DNA from: CAWIVH01 sp963839475
GTDB taxonomy: Bacteria; Acidobacteriota; UBA6911
DNA: 64,000 nt
Assembly: GCA_963839475.1 (NCBI GenBank)
Contig: CAWIVH010000015.1
Location: 558,001 to 622,000 of the forward strand
Direction: 5' to 3'
Made by a program: the position numbers and the translations under genes. Below, one piece after another: positions 1 to 10,284 of the stretch (within the stretch, counting starts at the first letter, position 1; the number at the start of each line of letters is the position of its first letter). The notes under the pieces were generated by a model. That model was not told the DNA's origin, did not search any database, and was given only the letters and a program-made list of their open reading frames with translations.

Positions 1-35
1 CCGCTGAATGCGCGATCCGTTGCAGGTAATGCGGG

Positions 36-1028
36 TTAGCGTTTCCGGGGTTTCTGCTCGAAATCCTGCGGATTGAGGTGGTGGTTTATTTCGATTTTGG
101 TGATGAACAGCTCCTCGTAAATCTTTCCTTCGATGCTAGTGGTCATGTGGAAAGGGATCAAAATGCCCCCAACCCGGCGGCGGTCGGAGAAGCGAGTCTG
201 AATAGTGACTTGCCGAGGCGGTTTCATCTGCGCCTTTCGGACTTCCCGGGCTTTTTCCAACATGCGTTCGACTTCTCCTCGCCCGAAAACGTTGCCTTCC
301 ACAATCACCCGGGGTGCAAGAGCCGTGCGGACGATGCTGTCAAAGCCCAGCGGCAGATGGGTATTCCGGTCCAGTAGAAACCGGAGCGGAGGGTCGGTGA
401 GACCCTCAATTATGAGTATGTCGGCTGATTCGTCGTTGACCTGCATCCGGTCATCCAGGTTGAATTTCACCGGATCCCCGGGCAGATTCCGACTGAACCA
501 GGCCAGGGTGTAGTAGCTGAACTGTTGCCGCGCGCCTTGTTCCTGATAGGACAAGCTGCGTTCAAAATCGCCCACGTCGATCACTTTCGGATCCCGCCTC
601 GAGGAGGCGGCCTGAAGCGGCGGGTCCCGCCAGGCCCGATCGCCGTTCACAACCTCAAAATAGGAATATTTGTTCCCGCTCAGCGTTGAGGTGGAGACCT
701 TCTTCCTGAACTTATCGGGGAACTGCATTTCGATGGAAATCTTGCCGCTAAGAATCTTTTCCTTCTGCTTGGCGGTTTCGGGAGACTCCACGGAGATATA
801 GGAGATGTGGCGGCGCAGATTCATCGAGACAGAAAGGCTGGCAACCTGCTGCAATGCCCTCTCGCTGCCCGAGGCACGCCACGATTTTTCGAGCAGTTCG
901 GAGGCTTTCGCTCTCCCAGCCGGATCATATTTTCCAGATTGCCGGGGTTCTGCCCCGGCACCCTGAAATGCCGCTGCCGGGAGCGTCAGGATCCCGAAGA
1001 GGAGGCTGATGACCGCGTGTGCGCGCAT
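36..1028 (-). CDS. secreted protein of unknown function
   Basis: 330 residues. An N-terminal hydrophobic stretch ending in an AAAFQGAGA-like cleavage region (about residues 1-26) indicates Sec export. The mature part alternates short beta-type segments and charged turns, and resembles in outline the secreted proteins of Acidobacteria that carry a LolA-like half-barrel, but I recognise no motif that proves this. ATG at 1028 follows a TAGGA about 2 bases upstream, a tight but acceptable spacing. No enzyme signature is visible. It lies upstream of nothing on its own strand inside the window; the next gene upstream (1242-3116) runs the same way about 210 bases away, so co-transcription is possible. 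Treated as a real gene because it is long, has a signal peptide and reads cleanly to its stop. Confidence 0.75.
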   Translation of the reverse strand: MRAHAVISLLFGILTLPAAAFQGAGAEPRQSGKYDPAGRAKASELLEKSWRASGSERALQQVASLSVSMNLRRHISYISVESPETAKQKEKILSGKISIEMQFPDKFRKKVSTSTLSGNKYSYFEVVNGDRAWRDPPLQAASSRRDPKVIDVGDFERSLSYQEQGARQQFSYYTLAWFSRNLPGDPVKFNLDDRMQVNDESADILIIEGLTDPPLRFLLDRNTHLPLGFDSIVRTALAPRVIVEGNVFGRGEVERMLEKAREVRKAQMKPPRQVTIQTRFSDRRRVGGILIPFHMTTSIEGKIYEELFITKIEINHHLNPQDFEQKPRKR

Positions 1029-1241
1029 TTCCTACCAACTTCGCTCCATGCAAAGCCCATGTCCAGCCTGAAATCGCGGGCGCCTCAAATCTCCACATCA
1101 TGTGGGCTGAAGCCCGGGCACAATCTGTTCTCGATCCGGCGGCTTATCAAATCGAAGTTCCGCCGGGCGCAAAAAATTCAAAATCGAATTTTGAGCGAAA
1201 TATCCGGGATCCATCCCGGACCTGCTCTATTTGCATTCATC

Positions 1242-3116
1242 CTACTTTTTACCTGATGGTTCACTGCCCCCGGCAGAGCGCGAAATTGAAACGTCGTCCA
1301 CATGGTAGACGGCAGGAGTGACAGGATCGCCGGCACCGGGCAGATCGGCGCCGGAGTAGCGGTCAGTCTGGCGCGTAGGCTCGGTGCGAAATTCGCCGGT
1401 TCGAAACAAAAGTCGCTCCAGGCTGGATGCCGGTTCGGCAAAAGCGGCCTGTTGAACGACGATTTTCCCATTGAGCGAAAGGTCATACTTTTGCGTGGCG
1501 GCATTAGCCGCGATCTCAAGGCGATACCACGAGCCGGCGCGATAAAGTCCGATCTCTGCTTTACGGTTTCCATCCGCTGCCTGCATGTGGCTGTCATCCC
1601 CGAAGACCACTCGCACAGGTCGGTGTCCGGCAGAATCGAGAACCTCGATCTCCAGGCGGCCCGAGGCGGACTGCTTCGCGAAAACCTTGAGTGCGATATG
1701 CACCCGCTCCGCTTCCGCAAACACTCTTACGGCTTTGGCGTAATCGTAGGGATCCCGATCTTCGAGCTGAAGACTCTTGTTTGTAGCGGAGGGAAATGGG
1801 GCAACGCTTGTTCGCGCCCATCGCGGCTGGTGGATATTCCAATCGGGAATCCGACCGCCCACTTCGATTTTGTCGAAGGAATCCTGGACGGGACCTTCAA
1901 TTTTATGCCGGACCGGGACAGGGATGCGGCTTACCCAGATGTCCTCCTTATTACTGCTGTAGGTAATCCACATATCGCTGCCGGGGGGATCGCCGTTCCC
2001 TTCGGAGATACCCCGCACATATTGCAGTCCGAAATCCTTGGCGCGGCCGAAGTAGCGCCGCGGAGCGACTTCGCCATCAATCAGCAGCATGTTCCTGAAC
2101 ACGATACCATCATCACCGGTCGCAATTGCGAGCGGCCAGCGATGCGAGCCGAAGTCGGCCGGATTGTATACGATGGCATACCTCCCATCGTCGGTCCGCT
2201 GGCCCCAGGTTTTGGCGCCGTCGGTAATGATGCTCGGCACACGAACCGGCATGGTCCAGGATTTACCTTCGTCCGCGGAAAGCGCCGCCCACGATGCCTT
2301 CCACAACGCGACCGCCATTCCATCCTTGCGATGATAAACCGACGGCGCTTGGAGGACCTGACCGGGAACGGTGTAGAAGCCGTCCGTGCTGCGATCTTCC
2401 TCCTGCCACTGCATGGTTTTCAGCTTGTCGGCAAGCAGCGCATTACAGGCGTCGACAAAACCCTGGTCGCTCGAGCGCGCGTAGAAGGGGAAGGTGGTGG
2501 TGTTGCTTTCGTCGAGTTTTGCCAGGCTGTTGTAGCGCAGGAAATAGATTGGGCCGTAGGATCCGTCCTTGTTGGCTTCGCGCACCACACGACCGATGCC
2601 TGTAGCCCCCCATGGATTCGGCGCATGCCCATAAAACGCCAGGACCAGAAGTCGCCCGTTGGGAGCTACGTAGAAGCCCATCCGTTGATGCATCATCGCC
2701 ATACCCGATTCGATGCTTCCAATTGGCCCCGGCCGCAAAAGAAAAATCGGAAATACCTGTTTCGGCACATCCCAATTGCGCCCGTCCAGGGATGTCGCCA
2801 CCAGGGTCTGGCCGGGCGGGAGATGCTCGCCGAAGGGGTTGCTCAAATATTCTAGGTAGAACTTTCCGTTCCAATAGGCGAGCATCGGCGCGTGATTGTA
2901 GGTCCAGCCGTATCCATCCGCCGTTTCCGGCCGTGTGCGGTTCGCCCTCATCACTTCAATGTTTTCGACACCGATCGCCGGCCGCAGACGGCCGTCATGC
3001 ACCTCCAGGTCGATCCCCTCGCTCACCACACGCACGGGCTCATCGGGTCCACCCGGGTTCTTGGACTGAGCCGAGAGCAGGAGCGAGAACAGCAGGAGAA
3101 CTACGGCTGATTTCAT
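1242..3116 (-). CDS. secreted sialidase-like Asp-box propeller with C-terminal jelly-roll domain
   Basis: 624 residues. The start MKSAVVLLLF at 3116 gives a clean signal peptide; a GGAGGA lies about 10 bases upstream. The in-frame ATG at 3125 sits only 1-2 bases from that site and is less likely. Asp-box-like motifs are visible (SLDGRNW near residue 110, SADEGKSW near residue 280), as in BNR-repeat sialidase and related glycosidase propellers. The last ~190 residues (from about QDSFDKI) look like a concanavalin/LamG-type beta sandwich, which commonly binds glycans. Role inferred: an extracellular glycan-active or glycan-binding enzyme; substrate unknown, and the arginine triad of true sialidases was not verified. 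The GH63-type gene 155 bases upstream on the same strand supports a carbohydrate-use context. Confidence 0.7.
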   Translation of the reverse strand: MKSAVVLLLFSLLLSAQSKNPGGPDEPVRVVSEGIDLEVHDGRLRPAIGVENIEVMRANRTRPETADGYGWTYNHAPMLAYWNGKFYLEYLSNPFGEHLPPGQTLVATSLDGRNWDVPKQVFPIFLLRPGPIGSIESGMAMMHQRMGFYVAPNGRLLVLAFYGHAPNPWGATGIGRVVREANKDGSYGPIYFLRYNSLAKLDESNTTTFPFYARSSDQGFVDACNALLADKLKTMQWQEEDRSTDGFYTVPGQVLQAPSVYHRKDGMAVALWKASWAALSADEGKSWTMPVRVPSIITDGAKTWGQRTDDGRYAIVYNPADFGSHRWPLAIATGDDGIVFRNMLLIDGEVAPRRYFGRAKDFGLQYVRGISEGNGDPPGSDMWITYSSNKEDIWVSRIPVPVRHKIEGPVQDSFDKIEVGGRIPDWNIHQPRWARTSVAPFPSATNKSLQLEDRDPYDYAKAVRVFAEAERVHIALKVFAKQSASGRLEIEVLDSAGHRPVRVVFGDDSHMQAADGNRKAEIGLYRAGSWYRLEIAANAATQKYDLSLNGKIVVQQAAFAEPASSLERLLFRTGEFRTEPTRQTDRYSGADLPGAGDPVTPAVYHVDDVSISRSAGGSEPSGKK

Positions 3117-3270
3117 AAAATCCATATCCTCCAAAAGCGGCCTTCCATTTGCGCTCAGGCGCGCCACGGCCGAACCAGATGGAAACGAGCTTATCACAAA
3201 GGAATTCGATGTCATGTCATCATTGCGCTGATATTGGAATGGCGCAGGGGAGATACAGGACCGCAAAGCG

Positions 3271-5982
3271 CTAGAAGCCGCAGGCAACCGCACTGGTGCC
3301 TTTGGGCCCGTCCCCGTCCCGGCCCGGGGTTGGTTGTGTGTATTGGCTGATCTGTTGGAGCAGTTTGGCTATGAGGCCCGACCAGCCGGTCTGGTGGATA
3401 GCCCCGATTCCAGCGCCGCTGTCTCCATGGAAGTATTCGTGGAAGAGCAGGTGATCCCGCCAATGCGGATCTTCCTGGAACTTCCTGCAGTCGCCGAAGG
3501 CCGCCCGCCGCCCGCCGCTGTCCTTCAGAAAAATGGAGCTGAGCCGGCGGGACAGATCCAGCGAGATGTCCCAAAGATTTTTCATCGTGCCGGAGCCGGT
3601 GGGATACTCGACCAGGTATTGGTCGCCGAGGTAGAAATGAAACCTCTGCAGCGCTTCGATGATGAGGAAATTCAACGGCATCCACACGGGACCCCGCCAG
3701 TTGGAGTTGCCGCCGAAAAGCCCTGAGGTCGACTCGGCCGGTTCGTACTGGACCCGATTTTCGATTCCTGCGATGCTGAATATGTAGGGGTTTTCCTTAT
3801 GGCAGCGCGAAAGCGAGCGAATCCCGTACGGTCCCAGAAATTCCTTTTCGTCCAGCATTCGGCGCAGGATGACCGGGAGTTGATCCGGAGTCACGATCGA
3901 GAGAATCCTCCGTTCGCAAATGCCGGATTCCCCCCCGTAGGTCACGCTCTGGGCCAAATCCGGCCGGTTTTCCAGAAACCAGTGGAGCCTTTTCGCAAAC
4001 CCGGGAAGCCGGAAGAGGTGACTAAGTTCCAGCGTTTCCATCGCAAATAGCGGGATCAACCCGACCAGCGAGCGCACTTTCATCGGGATACGCTGCCCAT
4101 CGGGCAGGACCAATTTGTCGTAAAAAAAGCCGTCCTCCTCGTCCCACAAGGAACAACTCTCGCAGCATCTCCGGTTCATGGCGTGGGCGATGTAGAGAAA
4201 GTGCTCGAAAAACTTGCTGGCGATATCTTCATAGCTCGGATTTTCCAGCGCCAACTCCAAGGAGATGGCAAGCATGTTCAGGCAAAACATCGCCATCCAG
4301 CTGGTGCCGTCCGATTGCTCTATATATCCCCCCGTCGGCAGAGGCTTGCTGCGGTCGAAGACACCGATATTGTCCAGGCCGAGGAAGCCGCCCTGGAAGA
4401 TATTCCTGTCCTCCCTGTCCTTGCGGTTCACCCACCAGGTAAAATTCAACAACAGCTTCTGAAAGACCCTCTCGAGGAAAAGCCGGTCTCCCTTGCCAAA
4501 GATCCTTTGCTCGATCCGGTAAACCCTCCAGGCGGCCCAGGCGTGAACCGGCGGATTCACGTCATCCAGGAACCACTCGTAAGCAGGCAACTGTCCGTTG
4601 GGGTGCATATACCATTCCCTGGTCAGGAGCAGGAGCTGGCGCTTCGCGAAGTCCGGGTCGATCATGCTCAGGGGTATGCAGTGGAAGGCGAGATCCCACG
4701 CGGCGAACCACGGGTATTCCCATTTATCCGGCATCGAGAGGATGTCGTCCGTGTACAGATGATCCCATCCCTGGTTGCGAACGTGCCGGCGCTGCTCGGG
4801 AGGCGGCGGGCCGGCCGGGTCGCCCTCCAGCCACTCGCGCACAACATAATGATAGAACTGCTTGTTCCAGAGCATTCCCGCGAAGGCTTGTCGCTGAACC
4901 CTGCGCGCATCTTCGTCCATGCTTTCCGCAGCTGCCATCGCGTAAAACTCGTCCGCTTCCCGCTGGCGCTGCAGGAACACCGAATCGAACTCAGCACCCA
5001 AAGAATCGGGAGCCGGCATTTTGTCGCACAGCCGGAGAGGAACCACCCACGATTCCCCCGGACTCAATAAGCGCTCCAGGTGAAAGGCGGCTTTCGTGCC
5101 TGATGCGCCCGAACTGAGTGCGCTTGCATTGCCGCGGATGACATATTCATGGATACCGTCTTTTACGGGTTTCGGGCCGGTGGGGACCCCGAACAGCTTT
5201 TCTGCGTTGGTCTCGTTCTCGGTAAAAAGGGCGGGGAAGCCGTCGGGCGCTGTCAGCCACATGCGGCCGAGGGATGGATGTTCAGCTTCCAGCTGGTTCA
5301 TGCCCCCGTTCGTCGGCGAAAAATGCAGGACCGGCCTCGCCGTTCCAGGATTCCAGGACCAGGTATTACGGAACCAGAGCGTTGGCAGCAGGTGCAGGAC
5401 GGAGGGATCCGGTCCGCGGTTGGTCGCCGTGATACGGATGAGAATGTCGTCAGTATCCGCCTTCGCGTATTCGACCACGATATCAAAATATCGGTCCGCG
5501 TCGAAAATTCCGGTATGGATGAGTTCAAATTCGGGGCTTTCCCTGGTTCTCCGGCGGTTTTCCTCCACCAGCCGGGAATAGGGAAACTCCGATTGCGGAT
5601 ACTTGTAGAGCCCCTTCATGTAGGAATGGGTCGGGGTGTTGTCGAGGTAGTAATAATATTCCTTCACGTCCTCGCCGTGATTACCTTCATTGTTGGTCAG
5701 TCCGAACAGGCGCTCCTTCAGGATGGGATCCTTGCCGTTCCACAGCGCAAGGGCGAAGCAGAGGCGCTGGTGATTGTCGGAGATTCCGAGCAATCCGTCT
5801 TCTCCCCAGCGATAGGCGCGCGAGCGTGCGCTGTCGTGAGGGAAATATTCCCATGCCGCGCCGTCAGGACTGTAATCTTCCCGCACAGTGCCCCATTGGC
5901 GCTCGCTGAGATAGGGACCCCAGCGCCTCCAGTGAGCCCTGTGGGCCTTCGCCTGTTCCAGTCTCTCCTGTTCTGCGTTCAT
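3271..5982 (-). CDS. GH63-type glucosidase (MGH1-like glycoside hydrolase)
   Basis: 903 residues from the ATG at 5982, preceded by a GGAAAGAAGG purine run; a longer reading frame extends upstream but lacks a ribosome site and a typical sequence. The family shows in the N-terminal all-beta part (TNRGPDPS, PTLWFRNTWSW near residues 205-230) and the C-terminal (alpha/alpha)6 barrel. Likely catalytic regions are WFAAWDLAFH (about residue 427, candidate acid Asp) and HEYFHGDSGAG (about residue 850, candidate base Glu). The length matches bacterial MGH1-like 'glucosidase' proteins. No signal peptide, so a cytoplasmic enzyme acting on alpha-linked glucosides or mannosylglycerate-type solutes is the best guess; the exact substrate cannot be read from sequence. 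Divergent from the activase gene at 6136, leaving a shared 150-base control region. Confidence 0.88.
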   Translation of the reverse strand: MNAEQERLEQAKAHRAHWRRWGPYLSERQWGTVREDYSPDGAAWEYFPHDSARSRAYRWGEDGLLGISDNHQRLCFALALWNGKDPILKERLFGLTNNEGNHGEDVKEYYYYLDNTPTHSYMKGLYKYPQSEFPYSRLVEENRRRTRESPEFELIHTGIFDADRYFDIVVEYAKADTDDILIRITATNRGPDPSVLHLLPTLWFRNTWSWNPGTARPVLHFSPTNGGMNQLEAEHPSLGRMWLTAPDGFPALFTENETNAEKLFGVPTGPKPVKDGIHEYVIRGNASALSSGASGTKAAFHLERLLSPGESWVVPLRLCDKMPAPDSLGAEFDSVFLQRQREADEFYAMAAAESMDEDARRVQRQAFAGMLWNKQFYHYVVREWLEGDPAGPPPPEQRRHVRNQGWDHLYTDDILSMPDKWEYPWFAAWDLAFHCIPLSMIDPDFAKRQLLLLTREWYMHPNGQLPAYEWFLDDVNPPVHAWAAWRVYRIEQRIFGKGDRLFLERVFQKLLLNFTWWVNRKDREDRNIFQGGFLGLDNIGVFDRSKPLPTGGYIEQSDGTSWMAMFCLNMLAISLELALENPSYEDIASKFFEHFLYIAHAMNRRCCESCSLWDEEDGFFYDKLVLPDGQRIPMKVRSLVGLIPLFAMETLELSHLFRLPGFAKRLHWFLENRPDLAQSVTYGGESGICERRILSIVTPDQLPVILRRMLDEKEFLGPYGIRSLSRCHKENPYIFSIAGIENRVQYEPAESTSGLFGGNSNWRGPVWMPLNFLIIEALQRFHFYLGDQYLVEYPTGSGTMKNLWDISLDLSRRLSSIFLKDSGGRRAAFGDCRKFQEDPHWRDHLLFHEYFHGDSGAGIGAIHQTGWSGLIAKLLQQISQYTQPTPGRDGDGPKGTSAVACGF

Positions 5983-6135
5983 GCCTTCTTTCCAAGAACG
6001 AGCGTGCAATCGGTTTGTTGCGATTCTAGACCCGCCAGTGGATCCGGCAAAGCCTAAATCACTTCGACCACGTGCCGGTGTACCCAATTCGTGCCGGAGC
6101 CTACTCCCGGGTGTATGATTCAACCAGAGGCTCGC

Positions 6136-9100
6136 ATGCGCGCCATTGGTTTTGACTTCGGATCGGTCTATACCAAGGCAGTGCTCCTGGACACCACTGG
6201 GAACATTGACATCGTATGCTATGCCAAGAAGGGGACAGACGACCCGCAGCTGATCGAAGCCTTCTTCGGGGAAATCAATCGCCGGCTGCCGGGCGCAAGC
6301 TTCCACGCCGGCGTTGCGGGAACTGATCCCGGCGGGCTCGACGGAATAATCTTTGTCAATTCCATCATTGCTATTGCACAGGGCGTGAGGCGGCTGCACC
6401 CTGGATCCAGAAGCGCCATCGAGATCGGCGGCCATACCTCCAAGTTCATCGTCCTGGACGAAGACGGATCCGTGGTCGATTTCTCAACCAACGATGCCTG
6501 TGCCGCGGGGACCGGCTCATTCCTCGAGCAGCAGGCTCGGCGACTCAACATCGACATCGCCGAGCTTTCACGTTTATCCCAATCCGCGGCCCGGGACGCA
6601 ACCCTCGCGGGACGTTGCTCCGTTTTCGCCAAGTCCGATATGATCCACCTCCAACAGCGGGGCACCCCGGTCGGGGAGATCTGCTATGGGCTTTGCATGG
6701 CCATCACACGAAACGCGCTTGCGACTCTGCTGCGCGGACGGGAACCGCCGTTCCCCGTAGTGATCGCAGGCGGATGTGCTCGCAACGATGGGATCCTCAG
6801 AGCCTTTTCTGATTTGCTGGCCAGGAACCGCAGCGGCGATCTATTGCGATCTTCTTATCCCGGACTTGAGGCAGCGACAGGTGCCGCGGTAGTTGCAGCA
6901 GCAATGGGCGGCAAAGCACTGGCGATCGAAAACATCCGCCAACACCTGTTGGGGATAGCCTCTTCTGCCATGGAGCGGCATTCCACGCTCAAGCCGCTCC
7001 GCCCTCGGGGCGGAGGTGGTCGAAAAAAGGAGCCGAATGAGGATGTCATGGCGCGGGTGGAGGGCTGGCTCGGCGTTGATGTCGGATCGGTAAGCACCGA
7101 TTTCGTGCTCCTCGACCGCGACGGAGAGATCGTGGCGTCTATTTACCTTCCCACCCGCGGCCACCCGGTCGAAGTGTTGCGCGAAGGACTTGGAATCCTG
7201 CGTGAACGTTTCCGTGGCGGGCTTGTGGTTCTCGGCTGCGGCACAACTGGGAGCGGGAGGCACCTCGCGGGCCGGTTGCTCGGTGCCGATGTTGTGAAGA
7301 ACGAGATTACCTGCCAGTTGCTGGGGGCGAAGCGCTTCGTACCGGAGGCGGAGTCGATTTTCGAGATCGGCGGGCAGGATTCAAAATTCATTGCCGTCCA
7401 TAATGGCGGAATCTCCGATTTCGTCATGAACAAGATCTGCGCTGCCGGGACCGGCTCATTTCTTGAGGAGCAGGCGCGCGAACTCGGAATCGATATATTC
7501 AGCGATTTCTCACCCCTGGCCTTCGGGTCGGATGCCCCGCTCGATCTCGGCTCGCGCTGCACGGTTTTCATGGAGACCGAGGTCATGAATGCCCTGCGCC
7601 ATGGTGCACCTCCGGGCGCGATCTGCGCAGGGCTCGCGCATGCCATCGTCAAGAATTACCTTAACAAGGTTGTGGGGAACCGACCGCTCGGCAAAACGAT
7701 CGTTTTCCAGGGAGGGGTTGCAAGCAACGATGCGGTGGTTGCGGCGTTTGAGAGCGCGATCGGCGCGCCTGTGATCGTGCATCCCTACAACCGTATCTCC
7801 GGGGCGATCGGCGCCGCGATGGCAGCATGCAATGAGATGGCGAATACAGAGGAGAAGACATCGCATTTCAGAGGACTGGATCCGGGGCCGCAGCCCGTTA
7901 TGCGATCTTTCGAATGCCGCCACTGCTTGAATAATTGCGAGGTGAACGTCATCGAAACCCCTTCGGAGCGCTGCTATTTTGGCGACGTCTGCGAACGCTT
8001 CACAACGGGTGACTCCAAAGCCGGGGTCGAAACGGCGTTACCCAACATCGCCGAGGAATTTCTCGTGCGCTGCGAGAAGTACTTCGGTGCAGCCGTTCAG
8101 GGCCAGTCTGTGGTCGGCATCCCGCGGGCATCGACACTCATGGCCCACCTTCCGTTCTGGGCGGTGTTTTTTCGCAGGTTGGGATTGAGTCCGAGGCTCT
8201 CCAGCAATACCTGCCAGGAGACGCTCGCACTCGGGCTCAAAAACCTGTCCGTGGGCGTCTGCCTGCCGATCAAGCTGACTGCGGGGCATGTCTTCAGCCT
8301 TCTTGCGGACGGTGCCGACTTTTTATTTGTGCCGTCTGTGGTCATCCTTCCCGGTGATATCCCCTCCCAGTCTTATTCCTGTCCCTACGCCATGGCAGTG
8401 CCTTACATGATCGGAACGAAAGACTATGAACGATTCATCACCCCGGCGGTGAGTTTCGTAAACGAGGAAACTTTCGCTGATGGTTTTGACGAGTGGCGCG
8501 GGCGTCTGGGCGCCTCGAAGACCGACATTCGTGACGCCTACCAAACGGCGCGTTTGGCGCAGGATGAATTCGATCAATCGCTGAGAGCTTGGACCGGTGA
8601 TCTTTTGAAGGGTGGCAATTTCCGCCACGTATTCGCCATCCTGGGAAAACCGTACAATACCTTCGACGCATTCATCAATCTGAACCTCTTTGAACGGCTG
8701 CGCCGGATGGGAGCGCTCGCCGTGCCGCTGGCGTATTTGCCGTTCGACTTCGCCACCGGAGTGTCGGACCTTCCCTGGCGGTTTTCGGCCGACATCCACC
8801 GCGCCGCCGTGGCAATCTCTGAGATGCAGGGGATCCATCCCATAATCATCTCGAATTTCGGCTGCGGCCCCGATGCCTTTACCTTCAAGCAAATCGAAGA
8901 GGCGCTCCGGGGCGGGCCTTATCTCATCCTTGAATTTGATGAACATCGTGGAGAAGCCGGGCTTATTACCCGCCTCGAAGCGTTCATCGACCGCCTAGAA
9001 GGCGGAGTCGGCGTCTCAGCCCGCCACGGCTTCAGGGGGGTAGTCACAAAAGTTCCCGTCGCCTATTTCCCTGCATCCCCGGCGGAGGTTCGCATCCCCT

Positions 9101-10284
9101 ACTTCGCCGACCATGCGTATGCCTTCAGCGGCCTGTGGAAGTTTAAGGGCCACCATGCGGAAGTGCTTCCACTCCCTGATGACCGCATACGCGCTCTCGG
9201 CGAGAAGCATTCGCTGGGGAAGGAATGCCACGCCTACTCGATGCTTGTCGGGGACCTGGTCGATGTCGCCGCGCGCGAATCCGGCCGAGAAATTGTCTTT
9301 TATTTCCCGGGTACCGCCATTCCGTGCCTCCTTCACCAGTATGGTACCGGAATGCAAGTGCTTCTGCGCGAGCTGGGAATCCAATCCGTCAAGGTCAGCG
9401 CCCCGGCCGGGGAGGACCTGATCAATGCCTTCGGCGTCGAGGGAATTGAGCGTTTCTACATGGGCCTGCTTGCCATCGAGATTTGCGTCAAAGCAGTTTG
9501 CGAGATTCGGCCCTATGAGGAGGTGCGAGGGACTGCAGATATGGTTCATCGCGGAAACCTCCTCCGCATCGAAAAAGCCATCGGGGGCGGCGATATCGTA
9601 CAGGCGCTCGATGAGTCGCTGCTGGCGCTGTCGCTCATTCCCTCCCGAAGAAATGGCAGCCGCCCCGTGGTCGGGATTGCAGGCGATCTTTATACCAAAG
9701 TGAACCAGGCTGCTAACAACGACCTCTATCGCTGGCTCGAGGATCGCGGCCTGGAGGTGTGGCCGTCGATGTTCCAGATCGACCTGCTGGACTTTGGCAT
9801 CTCACGCAGGCTTTTCGAGAGCGCTTCAAGGGGCAGGATGCAGGACTTTCTACTCAGCGGTTCGGTAGCGATAAAACGCCTGGTCGATGTCTGGAAAATC
9901 CATCGCGTTGCCGTGCCGAGGATTTCGCGCCTTGAGGAGCCCGGATACCTCGAAATGAAAAAACTCGCGGCCCCATATATGCCTAATGAGGCCCATGAGC
10001 TCCTTTTCCTCAACACCGTAAAGGTCGTGGATTTCGCCCGGAAGGGCGCCGATGGGATCATCAATGCCGTCTGCTTCAATTGCATGGTCGGAAACGCCTC
10101 GGCAGCCATCATCGAAAAGATTCGTCGTGACCACCATGACATCCCCATCATCACGGCCGTTTACTCGGGCGGCGAGGATCCGTCACGCGCGATGGTTCTC
10201 GAAGCATTTGTCAATCAGGTGAAACGCCATCACGCAAGAACGCAGGTCCCCCGACAGCGGAAAACTCCGATCCCGTGGTCCTGA
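6136..10284 (+). CDS. tandem 2-hydroxyacyl-CoA dehydratase activase fused to DUF2229 and HgdB-like regions
   Basis: 1,382 residues. The start MRAIGFDFGS at 6136 follows an AGAGG; the GTG at 6091 adds only an unconserved stretch. Two BadF/BcrA/HgdC-type ASKHA ATPase domains sit in tandem (about residues 3-275 and 310-575). Each carries CAAGTGSF (cysteines near 121 and 434) and a second cysteine in RCSVF / RCTVF (near 160 and 474), the residues that in HgdC hold a [4Fe-4S] cluster at the dimer interface. A cysteine-rich linker (CRHCLNNC, ~595), a DUF2229 region (~650-870) and a C-terminal region resembling dehydratase subunit D (with CFNCMVG, ~1313) follow. The family couples ATP hydrolysis to low-potential electron transfer. 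No separate dehydratase subunits lie nearby, so the substrate is unknown. Cytoplasmic; no signal peptide. Confidence 0.88.
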   Translation: MRAIGFDFGSVYTKAVLLDTTGNIDIVCYAKKGTDDPQLIEAFFGEINRRLPGASFHAGVAGTDPGGLDGIIFVNSIIAIAQGVRRLHPGSRSAIEIGGHTSKFIVLDEDGSVVDFSTNDACAAGTGSFLEQQARRLNIDIAELSRLSQSAARDATLAGRCSVFAKSDMIHLQQRGTPVGEICYGLCMAITRNALATLLRGREPPFPVVIAGGCARNDGILRAFSDLLARNRSGDLLRSSYPGLEAATGAAVVAAAMGGKALAIENIRQHLLGIASSAMERHSTLKPLRPRGGGGRKKEPNEDVMARVEGWLGVDVGSVSTDFVLLDRDGEIVASIYLPTRGHPVEVLREGLGILRERFRGGLVVLGCGTTGSGRHLAGRLLGADVVKNEITCQLLGAKRFVPEAESIFEIGGQDSKFIAVHNGGISDFVMNKICAAGTGSFLEEQARELGIDIFSDFSPLAFGSDAPLDLGSRCTVFMETEVMNALRHGAPPGAICAGLAHAIVKNYLNKVVGNRPLGKTIVFQGGVASNDAVVAAFESAIGAPVIVHPYNRISGAIGAAMAACNEMANTEEKTSHFRGLDPGPQPVMRSFECRHCLNNCEVNVIETPSERCYFGDVCERFTTGDSKAGVETALPNIAEEFLVRCEKYFGAAVQGQSVVGIPRASTLMAHLPFWAVFFRRLGLSPRLSSNTCQETLALGLKNLSVGVCLPIKLTAGHVFSLLADGADFLFVPSVVILPGDIPSQSYSCPYAMAVPYMIGTKDYERFITPAVSFVNEETFADGFDEWRGRLGASKTDIRDAYQTARLAQDEFDQSLRAWTGDLLKGGNFRHVFAILGKPYNTFDAFINLNLFERLRRMGALAVPLAYLPFDFATGVSDLPWRFSADIHRAAVAISEMQGIHPIIISNFGCGPDAFTFKQIEEALRGGPYLILEFDEHRGEAGLITRLEAFIDRLEGGVGVSARHGFRGVVTKVPVAYFPASPAEVRIPYFADHAYAFSGLWKFKGHHAEVLPLPDDRIRALGEKHSLGKECHAYSMLVGDLVDVAARESGREIVFYFPGTAIPCLLHQYGTGMQVLLRELGIQSVKVSAPAGEDLINAFGVEGIERFYMGLLAIEICVKAVCEIRPYEEVRGTADMVHRGNLLRIEKAIGGGDIVQALDESLLALSLIPSRRNGSRPVVGIAGDLYTKVNQAANNDLYRWLEDRGLEVWPSMFQIDLLDFGISRRLFESASRGRMQDFLLSGSVAIKRLVDVWKIHRVAVPRISRLEEPGYLEMKKLAAPYMPNEAHELLFLNTVKVVDFARKGADGIINAVCFNCMVGNASAAIIEKIRRDHHDIPIITAVYSGGEDPSRAMVLEAFVNQVKRHHARTQVPRQRKTPIPWS

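Noticed and set aside
1302..2855. A 517-codon plus-strand open frame opposite the sialidase-like gene
   Set aside because: It has no ribosome site, no family motif and an amino-acid mix typical of an antisense shadow; the minus-strand gene has a signal peptide and Asp-boxes.
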